DNA of 36,273 bases, taken from assembly GCF_009547075.1 (NCBI RefSeq), contig NZ_WIPH01000026.1:1-36273 (forward strand). The letters run 5' to 3'. The stretch is from Gluconobacter aidae. GTDB taxonomy: Bacteria; Pseudomonadota; Alphaproteobacteria; Acetobacterales; Acetobacteraceae. The translations under genes and the position numbers were made by a program. The notes under the pieces were generated by a model. That model did no database searches. It saw nothing but the letters and a program-made list of their open reading frames with translations, and was not told where the DNA came from. Shown piece after piece: positions 7,886 to 15,868 of the stretch (position 1 is the stretch's first letter; every line of letters starts with the position of its first letter).

Positions 7886-8563
7886 ATGAAGATGCATGCT
7901 GGATCTGGAAACGATATGGATATCACCAGAATGACCCCGACCCGCCTGGACGACGAGCCGGATGCTCCGGAGCCGGAAACCCGGGAAGACGATAACAAGA
8001 CGCTGAACGGCCCGATCAGCGAGCTGGAAGGCCGTCTGTTCGATCAGCGGAAAGTCCTGATCTTCGGTGGCATCAACGACAAGATCGCCCGCGATGTCAC
8101 CGGGCGCCTTCTGGCGCTGGCCGGGACATCCGACAAGCCGATCGACGTGTATGTGAACTCGCCGGGCGGCCATGTCGAGAGTGGCGACACCATCCATGAC
8201 ATGATCCGTTTCGTGGATTCGATTGCGCCCATCAACATGATCGGAACCGGCTGGGTCGCATCCGCCGGTGCGCTGATCTATGCCGCCGGTCGTCCGGAAC
8301 GTCGTGTCTGCCTGCCGAACACGCGCTTCCTGCTGCATCAGCCGATGGGTGGTGTGCGGGGCCCGGCGACGGATATCGACATCGAAGCCCGCGAGATCAT
8401 CAAGATGCGCGAGCGTCTGAACCGGATTTTCGCGAAAGAAACCGGACAGACCTACGAGAAGGTCGCCAAGGATACCGATCGCAACTACTGGATGTCGGCG
8501 CCGGAGGCCATTGAGTACGGTCTCGTGAACCGGATCATCCACTCGGCGACCGAACTCAAGTAA
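7886..8563 (+). CDS. clpP: ClpP-family protease subunit with Asn at the catalytic Asp position
   Basis: A 225-residue ClpP-like serine peptidase, the proteolytic barrel that works with Clp ATPases on unfolded proteins in the cytoplasm. Seen: the nucleophile in GWVASAGAL (Ser126), the catalytic His in FLLHQPMGG (His151), and [18 protein letters not shown], where the position aligned with E. coli Asp171 is Asn200. The Ser box also departs from the usual GQAASMG. Some ClpP paralogues of other bacteria carry Asn here, so activity may be weak or depend on a partner ClpP. The ATG at 7886 has AGGA eight bases upstream. The frame is open further upstream, with an in-frame ATG at 7790 and TTG at 7850, so about 32 more residues are possible. 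The first 45 residues are charged and do not look like the core fold. Confidence 0.85.
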   Translation: MKMHAGSGNDMDITRMTPTRLDDEPDAPEPETREDDNKTLNGPISELEGRLFDQRKVLIFGGINDKIARDVTGRLLALAGTSDKPIDVYVNSPGGHVESGDTIHDMIRFVDSIAPINMIGTGWVASAGALIYAAGRPERRVCLPNTRFLLHQPMGGVRGPATDIDIEAREIIKMRERLNRIFAKETGQTYEKVAKDTDRNYWMSAPEAIEYGLVNRIIHSATELK

Positions 8564-8589
8564 AAACTACAAGCTCCAAGGGGCACGGC

Positions 8590-9594
8590 GTGTCTTTACG
8601 GCACGCCGCGAACACAGTCATGAAAAGTCTGGCCGAAATCTATTCCCATCTTCCCGACGCACCGTCGGAGAAGACGCTTGAGCGCGTTGACTACGAAGCG
8701 CGCCACTGGAGCAGCCCGATCCAGGGGCCGCTCAAGCCGGGTACGGAAGAGCACAAACGGGCCGTCGCCGCGATGTTCCGCGATACGTTCAATCCGTACA
8801 AGCCCTCCGTCATCGACTGGCCGAAGCTGGATCCGGAGACGCTGCATCGCATCACGTCTCTGCCGATCTGGGATATTGCGGTCCAGACCGAGGGCAAGGC
8901 CCGTCTGCGCATGGCCGCCTATGCGGACATGATTACTGACCCGGACATGAAGGATGCGCTGTCGCGCAATGCCTGGGAAGAAAACCGGCACAAGGAAGTC
9001 CTGACCAAGCTGGTCGAGGCCTACAACATTCCGATGGCGCCGGAGCCTCCGTATGTGACACCGAAGGATACGGAATGGGCGTATCTGGTCACGGGTTTCT
9101 CGGAATGTGTGGACAGCTTCTTTGCGTTCGGTCTGTTCGCACTGGCCGAGCGCGCCGGGCTGTTTCCGCAGGAACTGATCGAGACGTTCGAGCCGGTGAT
9201 GCAGGAAGAGTGCCGCCACATCCTGCTGTTCGCGAACTGGCTGGCTTGGCACCGGGCGACCATGCCGTTCTGGAAGCGGCCGTGGTTCGAACTGCGTGTG
9301 ATCGGGGTCTGGCTGTTCCTGGCCTATGAGCGCATGGGGCTGGCCCGCTCGATTGACGAGAACGGGGAAGAGCACACCCAGGACAATAATTTCACGGTCA
9401 CGGGTGCCAAGGACATGACGACGATGGACATCAGTCTTCCGGACCTGATGCAGCTCTGTCTGGACGAGGATGACCGCCGGTTCTCAGGCTATGACCCACG
9501 TCTGCTGCGGCCGACCACAACACCGGCGATTGCGCGTGCGATCATCACGGGTGCAAAGCTCTGGGATCGGGTCCGGAGCAAAATCTCTGCCTGA
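8590..9594 (+). CDS. Ferritin-like domain protein, putative di-iron carboxylate protein
   Basis: A 334-residue soluble protein of unknown function. It shows two helices with carboxylate-His metal motifs spaced as in ferritin-like four-helix bundles: WEENRHKEVL (E-E-x-x-H) near residue 128 and MQEECRHILLF (E-E-x-x-H) near residue 207, plus a Glu-rich helix between them. This suggests a di-iron site for oxygen chemistry or metal handling, but no substrate can be named. I chose the GTG at 8590 because AAGGGG lies seven bases upstream. The ATG at 8620 (residue 11) has no ribosome-binding site. It follows clpP by 26 bp on the same strand and ends before a strong hairpin terminator. Confidence 0.7.
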   Translation: MSLRHAANTVMKSLAEIYSHLPDAPSEKTLERVDYEARHWSSPIQGPLKPGTEEHKRAVAAMFRDTFNPYKPSVIDWPKLDPETLHRITSLPIWDIAVQTEGKARLRMAAYADMITDPDMKDALSRNAWEENRHKEVLTKLVEAYNIPMAPEPPYVTPKDTEWAYLVTGFSECVDSFFAFGLFALAERAGLFPQELIETFEPVMQEECRHILLFANWLAWHRATMPFWKRPWFELRVIGVWLFLAYERMGLARSIDENGEEHTQDNNFTVTGAKDMTTMDISLPDLMQLCLDEDDRRFSGYDPRLLRPTTTPAIARAIITGAKLWDRVRSKISA

Positions 9595-9624
9595 GCGATT
9601 CTGTCCGCGACAGTCACGCAGCAT

Positions 9625-9653
9625 AAAAAAGGGCTCCGGAAGGAGCCCTTTTT
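9625..9653. terminator. Bidirectional intrinsic terminator between the ferritin-like gene and recA
   Basis: AAAAAAGGGCTCC-GGAA-GGAGCCCTTTTT: a 7-bp GC stem with a four-base loop, an A-run on one side and a T-run on the other. It can end both the plus-strand ferritin-like transcript and the minus-strand recA transcript, whose stop codons flank it. Confidence 0.9.
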
Positions 9654-9657
9654 CGTT

Positions 9658-10695
9658 TCAGTCTTCCGGGGTGCCTTCCGCGTCGGGCTCCGGATCCGTC
9701 ATCAGCGCGTCGGAGAGGACACCGGCTTCTGCGCGGATGCGACGTTCGATTTCGGAGGCCATCTCCGGATGCTCGCGCAGGAACTGCTTGGCGTTTTCAC
9801 GACCCTGTCCAATACGCTGACTGTCGAAGGAGAACCATGCGCCGGATTTTTCGACGATGTTGCCCTTCACGCCCAGATCAAGCAGTTCACCCATCTTGCT
9901 GATGCCTTCGCCGTACATGATGTCGAACTCGACCTGACGGAACGGAGGCGCCATCTTGTTCTTCACGACCTTGACGCGGGTCTGGTTGCCGACGACCTCG
10001 TCCTTGTCCTTGATGGACCCGATACGGCGGATGTCGAAGCGGATGGATGAGTAGAACTTCAGCGCGTTACCGCCCGTCGTCGTTTCCGGATTGCCGAACA
10101 TCACGCCGATCTTCATGCGGATCTGGTTCAGGAAGATGACGAGCGTGTTGGAGCGCGAGACCGTTCCCGTCAGCTTGCGCAGGGCCTGACTCATGAGACG
10201 CGCGTGCAGGCCGACATGGCTGTCACCCATATCGCCTTCAAGCTCGGCGCGTGGCACGAGGGCAGCCACGGAGTCCACGACCAGCACGTCAACGGCACCG
10301 GAACGGACCAGCGTGTCGGCAATTTCCAGCGCCTGTTCGCCGGCATCCGGCTGGCTCAGGAGGAGATCGTCGATGTTGACGCCAAGTTTGCGGGCATATC
10401 CCGGATCGAGCGCATGTTCGGCATCAATGAAGGCCACGGTCCCGCCCTTCTTCTGGGCTTCAGCCAGGACATGCAGGGCGAGAGTGGTTTTGCCGGAGCT
10501 TTCCGGTCCGTAGATTTCGACGATACGGCCGCGGGGCATGCCTCCGATCCCCAGAGCGATGTCCAGCCCGATGGACCCGGTGGAAATCACATTGGTTTCC
10601 ACTTTCGGGCGCTGGCCCATGCGCATGATCGAGCCTTTGCCGAAGGCACGCTCAATCTGGCTGAGTGCGCCTTCAAGCGCCTTGGTCTTGTCCAT
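9658..10695 (-). CDS. recA: Recombinase RecA
   Basis: A 345-residue RecA of typical length. It coats single-stranded DNA, drives strand exchange and triggers LexA self-cleavage in the SOS response. The Walker A motif GPESSGKTT is at residues 63-71, Walker B is in [13 protein letters not shown], the DNA-binding loop region includes [17 protein letters not shown], and the C-terminal tail is acidic ([12 protein letters not shown]). The ATG at 10695 is the normal RecA start ([21 protein letters not shown]). An alphaproteobacterial SOS operator lies about 100 bp upstream. Confidence 0.99.
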   Translation of the reverse strand: MDKTKALEGALSQIERAFGKGSIMRMGQRPKVETNVISTGSIGLDIALGIGGMPRGRIVEIYGPESSGKTTLALHVLAEAQKKGGTVAFIDAEHALDPGYARKLGVNIDDLLLSQPDAGEQALEIADTLVRSGAVDVLVVDSVAALVPRAELEGDMGDSHVGLHARLMSQALRKLTGTVSRSNTLVIFLNQIRMKIGVMFGNPETTTGGNALKFYSSIRFDIRRIGSIKDKDEVVGNQTRVKVVKNKMAPPFRQVEFDIMYGEGISKMGELLDLGVKGNIVEKSGAWFSFDSQRIGQGRENAKQFLREHPEMASEIERRIRAEAGVLSDALMTDPEPDAEGTPED

Positions 10696-10796
10696 TCAAT
10701 CCTCGCAGTAGGTTTGGGCTGGCGTTTCCAGGATACGATAGACCGGGCGGCCATTCTCGCAAAGAGGCGTGATTTCCGCGATTGCCGGCTTCCTGT

Positions 10797-10811
10797 GTTC
10801 GCAAAATGTTC
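10797..10811. promoter_or_regulatory. SOS box (LexA operator) of recA
   Basis: GTTC-GCAAAAT-GTTC (GAAC-N7-GAAC on the minus strand) fits the direct-repeat LexA operator known from alphaproteobacteria exactly. It lies 102 bp upstream of the recA start codon, in a gap with no other gene. It predicts LexA repression of recA and induction by DNA damage. Confidence 0.85.
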
Positions 10812-10897
10812 TCGTGCAGACATATCATGCCTGACCCTCCTGTCGCCAAGGGGTGTGGTCGTTTCCAGGAAAGATTTTTTCAGGAATGCGACTGTGC

Positions 10898-11974
10898 CTA
10901 ACGCAGGGGAGCAGAACGGCTGGCAGGGCGTTTGAGTTTCCAGACATAGGCAATGATGGCTGCGACGACCTTGAAATGTTCAGCAGGGATTTCGCTGTCG
11001 AGGGGAAGGGTGAAAAGCGCACGGGCCAGGGGGGGATTGGCCACAATCGGGATGCGATTGTCCTGTGCGATGTCCCTGATGCGGGCCGCGACATCGTCCA
11101 TGCCTTTTGCCACGATCCTGGGTGCGCCACCGCCACCTCTCTCGTAAACGAGTGCGACGGCGTAATGCGTCGGATTGGTGACGACAACGGTCGCTGTCTT
11201 GACGGCAGCCATCATGCGCTGCCTGGCCGCTTTTGCACGCAGGGCTTTCTGGCGGCCTTTGACGTGCGGATCGCCTTCCGTGTTCTTATACTCGTCCTTG
11301 AGGTCTTCGCGGCTCATCTTCAGTTTGGAGATATGCCGGAAACGCATCCAGAAAATATCAAAGCCGGCGATGACCAGTTGCGCAAGGATCATGGCGGATG
11401 TGGCCCTGAAGCCAAGATCCGCCATCATTTTCAGGAGGGGGCCGGGTTCCAGCCCGACCATCCGTGGCGCACTCGGGATGGCTCCCTTGGAGATATTCCA
11501 GAGGACCACGGCAAAAATCGCAAATTTCGCGAGGGCCTTGAACGTATCGGGAAGCGTTCCGCCACCGGCGATGCGCGTGAAACCCGCCAGGGGAGAAATC
11601 CGTTCGAATTTCGGAAGCAGGGATTCAGGGTGGATGAGAAACCCTGTCTGCAAGAACCCGGCTCCAAGACAGAGCACGGCGACGGCTGCTGCCATTGGCA
11701 CGGCCAGCTTCAGTCCGGCTTCAATGGCGTGGTCCGTACTGTTGAGCAGCCCTCCCTGTGCCATGGGGACTGTGCCGGCATTGGCCATGAGGACCTGCAT
11801 GACATGGACAAAGTCCGTCACCAGATATGGCAGAACCATGAAAATTCCTGCAAATCCGCCCAGAAGAACCACGAAATTCATGGCCTCGCGTGACATGACG
11901 ATCTGCCCGTCCTCACGCGCCTTCTGAAGGCGTTGTGAGGATGGGGCTTCTGTCTTGTCGTCGGAATCAGACAT
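10898..11974 (-). CDS. flhB: Flagellar export apparatus protein FlhB
   Basis: A 358-residue inner-membrane protein of the flagellar type III export gate that switches export from rod/hook to filament proteins. The N-terminus has the typical soluble start (DKTEAPSSQRLQKAREDGQI), four hydrophobic segments span about residues 32-205, and a cytoplasmic domain follows. The self-cleavage site NPTH is at residues 267-270, in VVVTNPTHYAVAL. Three bases separate its ATG from the fliR stop. It is the last gene of the minus-strand flagellar operon flgB-flgC-fliE-fliQ-fliR-flhB. Confidence 0.97.
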   Translation of the reverse strand: MSDSDDKTEAPSSQRLQKAREDGQIVMSREAMNFVVLLGGFAGIFMVLPYLVTDFVHVMQVLMANAGTVPMAQGGLLNSTDHAIEAGLKLAVPMAAAVAVLCLGAGFLQTGFLIHPESLLPKFERISPLAGFTRIAGGGTLPDTFKALAKFAIFAVVLWNISKGAIPSAPRMVGLEPGPLLKMMADLGFRATSAMILAQLVIAGFDIFWMRFRHISKLKMSREDLKDEYKNTEGDPHVKGRQKALRAKAARQRMMAAVKTATVVVTNPTHYAVALVYERGGGGAPRIVAKGMDDVAARIRDIAQDNRIPIVANPPLARALFTLPLDSEIPAEHFKVVAAIIAYVWKLKRPASRSAPLR

Positions 11975-11977
11975 GCT

Positions 11978-12832
11978 TCAAAGTCCTGGAAGGGCCCGAA
12001 GGACGTCGAAAGCCTGTCCCTGCCAGATGGTGACCATGGTGCTTAACGTAAGGCCCAGAAGAGCGATGCCGCCGAGAAGCTGGAGGGGACTGGCGGCATT
12101 ATAGATCTGCAGGGTGGGGAGCAGGCGCGTCATGATGCCGAGCATGCCCTGCCAGACAAGCGACAGGATCAGGAATGGCGCACTGAGCTCCAGTCCGAGA
12201 GCGAAGCTGCGTTCCGTGAGCTGGATGATGCCTTGAGCAGAATCCCCCAGCAGGTTCCAGTGTGCATGAGAGGCAGCGGCGAGCAGGGCTCCTCCCGGCG
12301 GAATGATGCTGTAACTGCCGAGGATTGCGCGGATGGGCAGGATATATGCGCCAGTCACGAGAAGCACGAGAGGCGCCAGCAGGTTCAGGAAGCGCGCAGG
12401 TGCGGAACTGCCCGAACCCAGATCCGGGTCCGGCTGAAGAACGCTCGAAATCCCCATGCAGACGGCAATGATCTGTCCGGCTATCGGGAGGGCCATGCAG
12501 ATCAGACGCGCCATCCACCCGATCAGGACACCGGCGAAAAGTTCGACTGCGATCATGCCGCAGAGCCCTAGCGGGGCGAGCGCATCCAGACGGTTCCGCA
12601 TCAGCAGGGGGGCAACGAGCGGAAGAAGCAGAACCGTGAGGGTCATTGCGCATCCTGCGCGAATCATCATGGGGATGGATTGTTCGCCAAGGCCAGGCAT
12701 GACCATGACGACCGCCCCCGTGCGGGAAAGGACCAGCACAAAGGCGAGAGCCCAGACGCTCAGGGCCGGTCCACTGAGATCCAGCCCCTGTAGCGCGCTT
12801 GCTCCGCCCGGACCGGCAAGACCAGCATTCAC
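11978..12832 (-). CDS. fliR: Flagellar biosynthetic protein FliR
   Basis: A 284-residue, strongly hydrophobic protein with about six membrane segments. It is a core part of the FliP-FliQ-FliR export gate at the base of the flagellum. Conserved stretches include SRTGAVVMVMPGLGEQSIP near the N-terminus, and the QIIAVCMGISSVLQPDPDLG region that matches the family block around the gate loop. ATG at 12832. It follows fliQ after a 73-bp gap holding a small hairpin, and precedes flhB closely. Confidence 0.95.
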   Translation of the reverse strand: MNAGLAGPGGASALQGLDLSGPALSVWALAFVLVLSRTGAVVMVMPGLGEQSIPMMIRAGCAMTLTVLLLPLVAPLLMRNRLDALAPLGLCGMIAVELFAGVLIGWMARLICMALPIAGQIIAVCMGISSVLQPDPDLGSGSSAPARFLNLLAPLVLLVTGAYILPIRAILGSYSIIPPGGALLAAASHAHWNLLGDSAQGIIQLTERSFALGLELSAPFLILSLVWQGMLGIMTRLLPTLQIYNAASPLQLLGGIALLGLTLSTMVTIWQGQAFDVLRALPGL

Positions 12833-12850
12833 AGTAGAGCGTCTTTCAGA

Positions 12851-12863
12851 CCGGAAAATCCGG
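12851..12863. repeat. Small hairpin in the fliQ-fliR gap
   Basis: CCGGA-AAA-TCCGG, a 5-bp stem in the only sizeable gap (73 bp) of the flagellar operon; an overlapping second copy of the theme (TCCGGATCCGG) lies near 12885. It might be an mRNA processing or stability element. There is no T-run. Confidence 0.25.
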
Positions 12864-12905
12864 ACACAGGCATGTCAGTCAACTCCGGATCCGGCAGGCG
12901 GTGGC

Positions 12906-13178
12906 TCAGGTGGCACCGACGAGAATGAGCTGGTCGAAAAGATGTCGGGTAAAGCTGATGAGTGTTGCGGTCATGAAGGAGCCCGCCATGACCATGACGG
13001 CACCGATGGCCAGAACTTTCGGCACGAAGGACAGCGTGGCTTCATTGAGCTGGGTAACAGCCTGTACGAGCGAAACCAGAAGACCGACCCCGAGCGCAGT
13101 CAGAAGAGCAGGAGCACTCAGCTTGAGAGCGACGAGGAAGGTCTGCTCCAGAATCGCGCCGAGATCGATGGCCTGCAT
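12906..13178 (-). CDS. fliQ: Flagellar biosynthetic protein FliQ
   Basis: A 90-residue protein with two membrane helices (about 15-40 and 50-75), the normal size and layout of FliQ. It forms the export gate with FliP and FliR. The stretch GLLVSLVQAVTQLNEATLSFVPK matches the FliQ signature in the loop between the helices. It begins two bases after fliE ends, which suggests coupled translation. Confidence 0.95.
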   Translation of the reverse strand: MQAIDLGAILEQTFLVALKLSAPALLTALGVGLLVSLVQAVTQLNEATLSFVPKVLAIGAVMVMAGSFMTATLISFTRHLFDQLILVGAT

Positions 13179-13180
13179 GG

Positions 13181-13528
13181 TCAGATCGTCATTTTCATTA
13201 CGTCCTGATACGCCTGGACCATACGGTCGCGGATCACGGTCGTGGTCTGAAGGGCGAGCTGCGCGTTGGACACCGCAGTGACGATCTGGGTCATGTCGCC
13301 GCCGCCTGTCAGACCCTGGGCGGCTTTTGTTTCGGCATCGTGGCCACTGTCGATGACACTGCTGACAGACTGTGAAAGGATGGATCCGAAATCCGTACCG
13401 GAACTGCTGTTGGCGGTCGCTGCGGATGACTGGATGCCGTCATCGACAGTGTCCGTAACCCCCTGAAGGCGGCTCTGGAGACTTTGAACGGCGTAGGCAT
13501 TATGGGCCTGGGTGAGGGATGTGAGCAT
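13181..13528 (-). CDS. fliE: Flagellar hook-basal body protein FliE
   Basis: A 115-residue protein that joins the MS ring to the rod and is needed for early export. The N-terminal half is variable and Ser/Thr-rich. The C-terminal helix (NAQLALQTTTVIRDRMVQAY followed by QDVMKMTI) is the conserved FliE block. It lies five bases after flgC and two bases before fliQ. Confidence 0.93.
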   Translation of the reverse strand: MLTSLTQAHNAYAVQSLQSRLQGVTDTVDDGIQSSAATANSSSGTDFGSILSQSVSSVIDSGHDAETKAAQGLTGGGDMTQIVTAVSNAQLALQTTTVIRDRMVQAYQDVMKMTI

Positions 13529-13533
13529 CTGGA

Positions 13534-13941
13534 TTACTTCAGCAGGTCGAGTGTGCGGGACAGCATGGTCCGGGTGCTCGACAGGGCGTTGAGGTTGGCT
13601 TCGTAGGAACGTTCGGCTTCGCGCATATCCATCATCTCGGTCATGGAATCCACGTTGGAAACCTTGACGTAGCCGCGCTCGTCAGCGGCGGGATGCGAGG
13701 GATCATAGCGTGTGTCGAAGTCTGACATGTCCTGCCCGACATTCTGGACATCCACGGTGGAGGCGCCCGTTTCGTCGTCTACGTGTTCGGCGAAGGTGAT
13801 GGTCTTGCGGCGATAGGGATCCGCGCCGGGCTGGGAGCCGGTCGTATCCTGATTGGCGAGGTTTTCCGCGACGATGCGCAGGCGCTGGGCCTGTGCGTCC
13901 ATGCCGCTTGCGGAAATGCCGATGGTGGTGGACAGGTTCAT
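13534..13941 (-). CDS. flgC: Flagellar basal-body rod protein FlgC
   Basis: A 135-residue proximal rod protein. The N-terminal rod motif is ISASGMDAQAQRLRIVAENLANQDT, whose ENLAN core is shared by rod and hook proteins. The C-terminal helix contains MREAERSYEANLNALSSTRTM. The ATG at 13941 is 12 bases after the flgB stop. It is assembled outside the inner membrane after export through the FliPQR-FlhB gate encoded beside it. Confidence 0.96.
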   Translation of the reverse strand: MNLSTTIGISASGMDAQAQRLRIVAENLANQDTTGSQPGADPYRRKTITFAEHVDDETGASTVDVQNVGQDMSDFDTRYDPSHPAADERGYVKVSNVDSMTEMMDMREAERSYEANLNALSSTRTMLSRTLDLLK

Positions 13942-13953
13942 CCGTCAGGCTCC

Positions 13954-14346
13954 TTACTTGCCGAGTGCCGTCTGGAACATGCTCAGATATTTCGAATAGA
14001 CATTCACGGCGAGATGCTGCTGGTCGTTCACGTCCGCGACCTGTTCCATCTGCTGGTCCAGGGAAATCTGATTGCCGTCCAGGGACTGTTCGGATGTGGT
14101 CTCGATGGTGTGGGTGCCTGAGGCGTTGTAACCGATATGACCGGGCTGGGTGACGGTGGGCGTGATGTCGAATTCGCTCATCGCTGCCTCGAACGGGGAG
14201 ACATCCTTGGCCTGATAGTCCGGTGTGTCGGAGTTGGCGATATTGCCGGCCAGCACCTGCTGGCGCGCTTGAAGCCAGTTCATGCGGTCACGGCCCAAAG
14301 AAAAAAGGTCGGTGCCGCCTGCGCTGGTTGGGTCGATGTTACGCAT
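13954..14346 (-). CDS. flgB: Flagellar basal-body rod protein FlgB
   Basis: A 130-residue proximal rod protein. The N-terminal block WLQARQQVLAGNIANSDTPDYQAKDV holds the rod signature ANSDTPxYxAKD, and the C-terminal region is helical (VNVYSKYLSMFQTAL). I chose the ATG at 14346 because GGAG lies nine bases upstream. The in-frame ATG at 14364 would add six residues and has no ribosome-binding site. It is the first gene of the minus-strand flagellar operon. The leader (14365-14472) has a small GCCGG/CCGGC hairpin (14381-14397 region); no sigma-28 or sigma-54 promoter was recognised. Confidence 0.95.
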   Translation of the reverse strand: MRNIDPTSAGGTDLFSLGRDRMNWLQARQQVLAGNIANSDTPDYQAKDVSPFEAAMSEFDITPTVTQPGHIGYNASGTHTIETTSEQSLDGNQISLDQQMEQVADVNDQQHLAVNVYSKYLSMFQTALGK

Positions 14347-14472
14347 CGAGACAGTCTCCATCATGCAGGTGCCGGAAAAATCCCGGCGAAGTGCATGATG
14401 GCGCGAAATCTTTAATAAATGGTTGCTTGAGCCGTCGATTCTGCGGCGGGGGAAGAGTGTGAGGGGATCTCG

Positions 14473-15393
14473 TTAGGCTTCGTAGTCGTTACCGGGCGTA
14501 GAGCGATTCATAGCCTCTTCTAAAGTCTTTCCGGTGCTGTCTTTCCACTTCGTCCAGCCGTTGACTGAATGTCCCAGCAGGGCGGTGGCCGCAGGACTTG
14601 GGGCTTTGAACAGTACGTCGCGGATGAAATAAATGCGGTCGCCTTCAATGCGGAGAAGACCTTGCTCCAGCATGGTCTGTCGCTTCTGGGCATAATTAAA
14701 ACTGCTAGAAACTTCAGCGCGGCCATAAGAGCCTGCCAGTACCACCAGTCCTTCTTGCGTATACTGGGCGCGTCCGTCCACGCCGGATGCGTGACAATAA
14801 AATTCGGTTGGGATGGACTGTTTCTGTGAATCCAGAACAGGTTCAGTCGTCTGAGTGACCGCGACAGGATTCCGGTTGCGGATGAGGGGTTCGAAAATCG
14901 GGTATCCCAAGGTCGTCAGCAGGATGTCGATCGTTTCGAAGACTTCGCGGCATTCTGCCTCCAGCGCGGGAAGGGTGTGGGGTTTTGTGCCGCCTGTGCC
15001 GTTGTCCATTTCAAAGCGCTGGGCCTGTGCGGCATGGCTGAGGGCGAGCCATTCCAGATAGTGCGCGTGTGTGACAGTCAGGCTTTAAGTGAGCGAGAAG
15101 GCGACGACGGCCCGGTTCCACCACAGGCCCTTCTTTTCGTTGTGCTGTTTCAGGCGGTTTCCGAAATTTCCGGTCTGTCCGACATAGGCTTTCGGCCGTT
15201 CCGTTTCGTCGTTTTCGCCAAACAGGATGTAGATGCCGACCGAGTTGGCTTCGGGCCGCCCCAGAAATTCCTCCAGTCGGAGGCGGGGGATTTCGACAAC
15301 CTGCACGATCCGGGTGGTGATGGAGGCGATACGGATTCCCTGCGGGTCTCCGGAGGGAAGGAAAATCTGGATCGTTTGGGGATGGGTGTTCAC
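14473..15393 (-). pseudogene. GIY-YIG nuclease-family protein with DUF4357, split by one stop codon
   Basis: One continuous minus-strand frame of 307 codons interrupted by a single TAA at 15087-15085 (codon 103). Before the stop: PQTIQIFLPSGDPQGIRI and then the GIY-YIG core, GIYILFG, AYVGQTG and NRLKQH. Directly after the stop the same frame goes on with SLTVTHAHYLEWLALSHAA and ends in a DUF4357 domain (KAPSPAATALLGHSVNGW). The context around the TAA suggests a one-base change, for example CAA or AAA to TAA. The likely start is the GTG at 15393; the frame is open to 15492. Two short proteins (about 102 residues, and 178 from the ATG at 15009) might still be made. Members of this type are small accessory genes of unknown role. 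It sits between the two flagellar transcription units. Confidence 0.85.
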
Positions 15394-15562
15394 GACGTCT
15401 GGTCCTGCGCAGAAACATTCAGAAAATATTTCTGACAGGGACAGCATGCTCAGGACAGGGGTTTTCTGCTTTTTGGACAGTATCTTTGGCAAAACTAACA
15501 GGCAATTAAGCGGTCGTTAACAGGTCTTGGGCATCATGCCGGAGAATGAGGATGACTGACCT

Positions 15563-15868
15563 ATGACCCTGCATGAATGCGTGAACGCGATTGCTGCGCT
15601 GATTTTCATTATCGTGCTGATTTTCTGTACCCGCCCTTTGTTGCGCTTTCTGGAACAGAAAAAGGGCGGTGCTCGGGACGGGCAGGCGGGACTGTCGCTT
15701 GTGGGCCAGATGGCGCTGGACAGGACGCGGAGTCTTTCGGTCGTGCGTTATGGCGCACGGGAGGTTCTGATCCTGACGGGTGGAAGTCAGGACATCCTGA
15801 TCGACTGGACGGAGCGGGAGACGTTTGCTTCGGCCCTCGACGCTTCTGGCGCGGAGGACGTGTCATGA
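15563..15868 (+). CDS. fliO: Flagellar biosynthetic protein FliO-like
   Basis: A 101-residue protein with one N-terminal membrane helix (ALIFIIVLIFCTRPLLRFL) and a short cytoplasmic domain containing MALDRTRSLSVVRYGAREVL and LTGGSQDILID, the usual FliO pattern. FliO helps FliP assemble into the export gate. Its stop overlaps the fliP start by four bases (ATGA at 15865-15868), and this linkage to fliP is the strongest support for the name. Promoter elements upstream (15493-15562) were not recognised. Confidence 0.85.
   Translation: MTLHECVNAIAALIFIIVLIFCTRPLLRFLEQKKGGARDGQAGLSLVGQMALDRTRSLSVVRYGAREVLILTGGSQDILIDWTERETFASALDASGAEDVS

Noticed and set aside
7709-8542. Upstream extension of the OmpA-like gene
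   Set aside because: It is antisense to clpP, and the signal peptide with lipobox starts only at 7708.
14365-14472. Sigma-54 or sigma-28 promoter upstream of flgB
   Set aside because: No TGGCAC-N5-TTGC or TAAA-N15-GCCGATAA pattern could be made out on the minus strand.
15009-15087. Frameshift between the two halves of the GIY-YIG gene
   Set aside because: Codon-by-codon reading shows both halves are in the same frame; only the TAA at 15087-15085 separates them.
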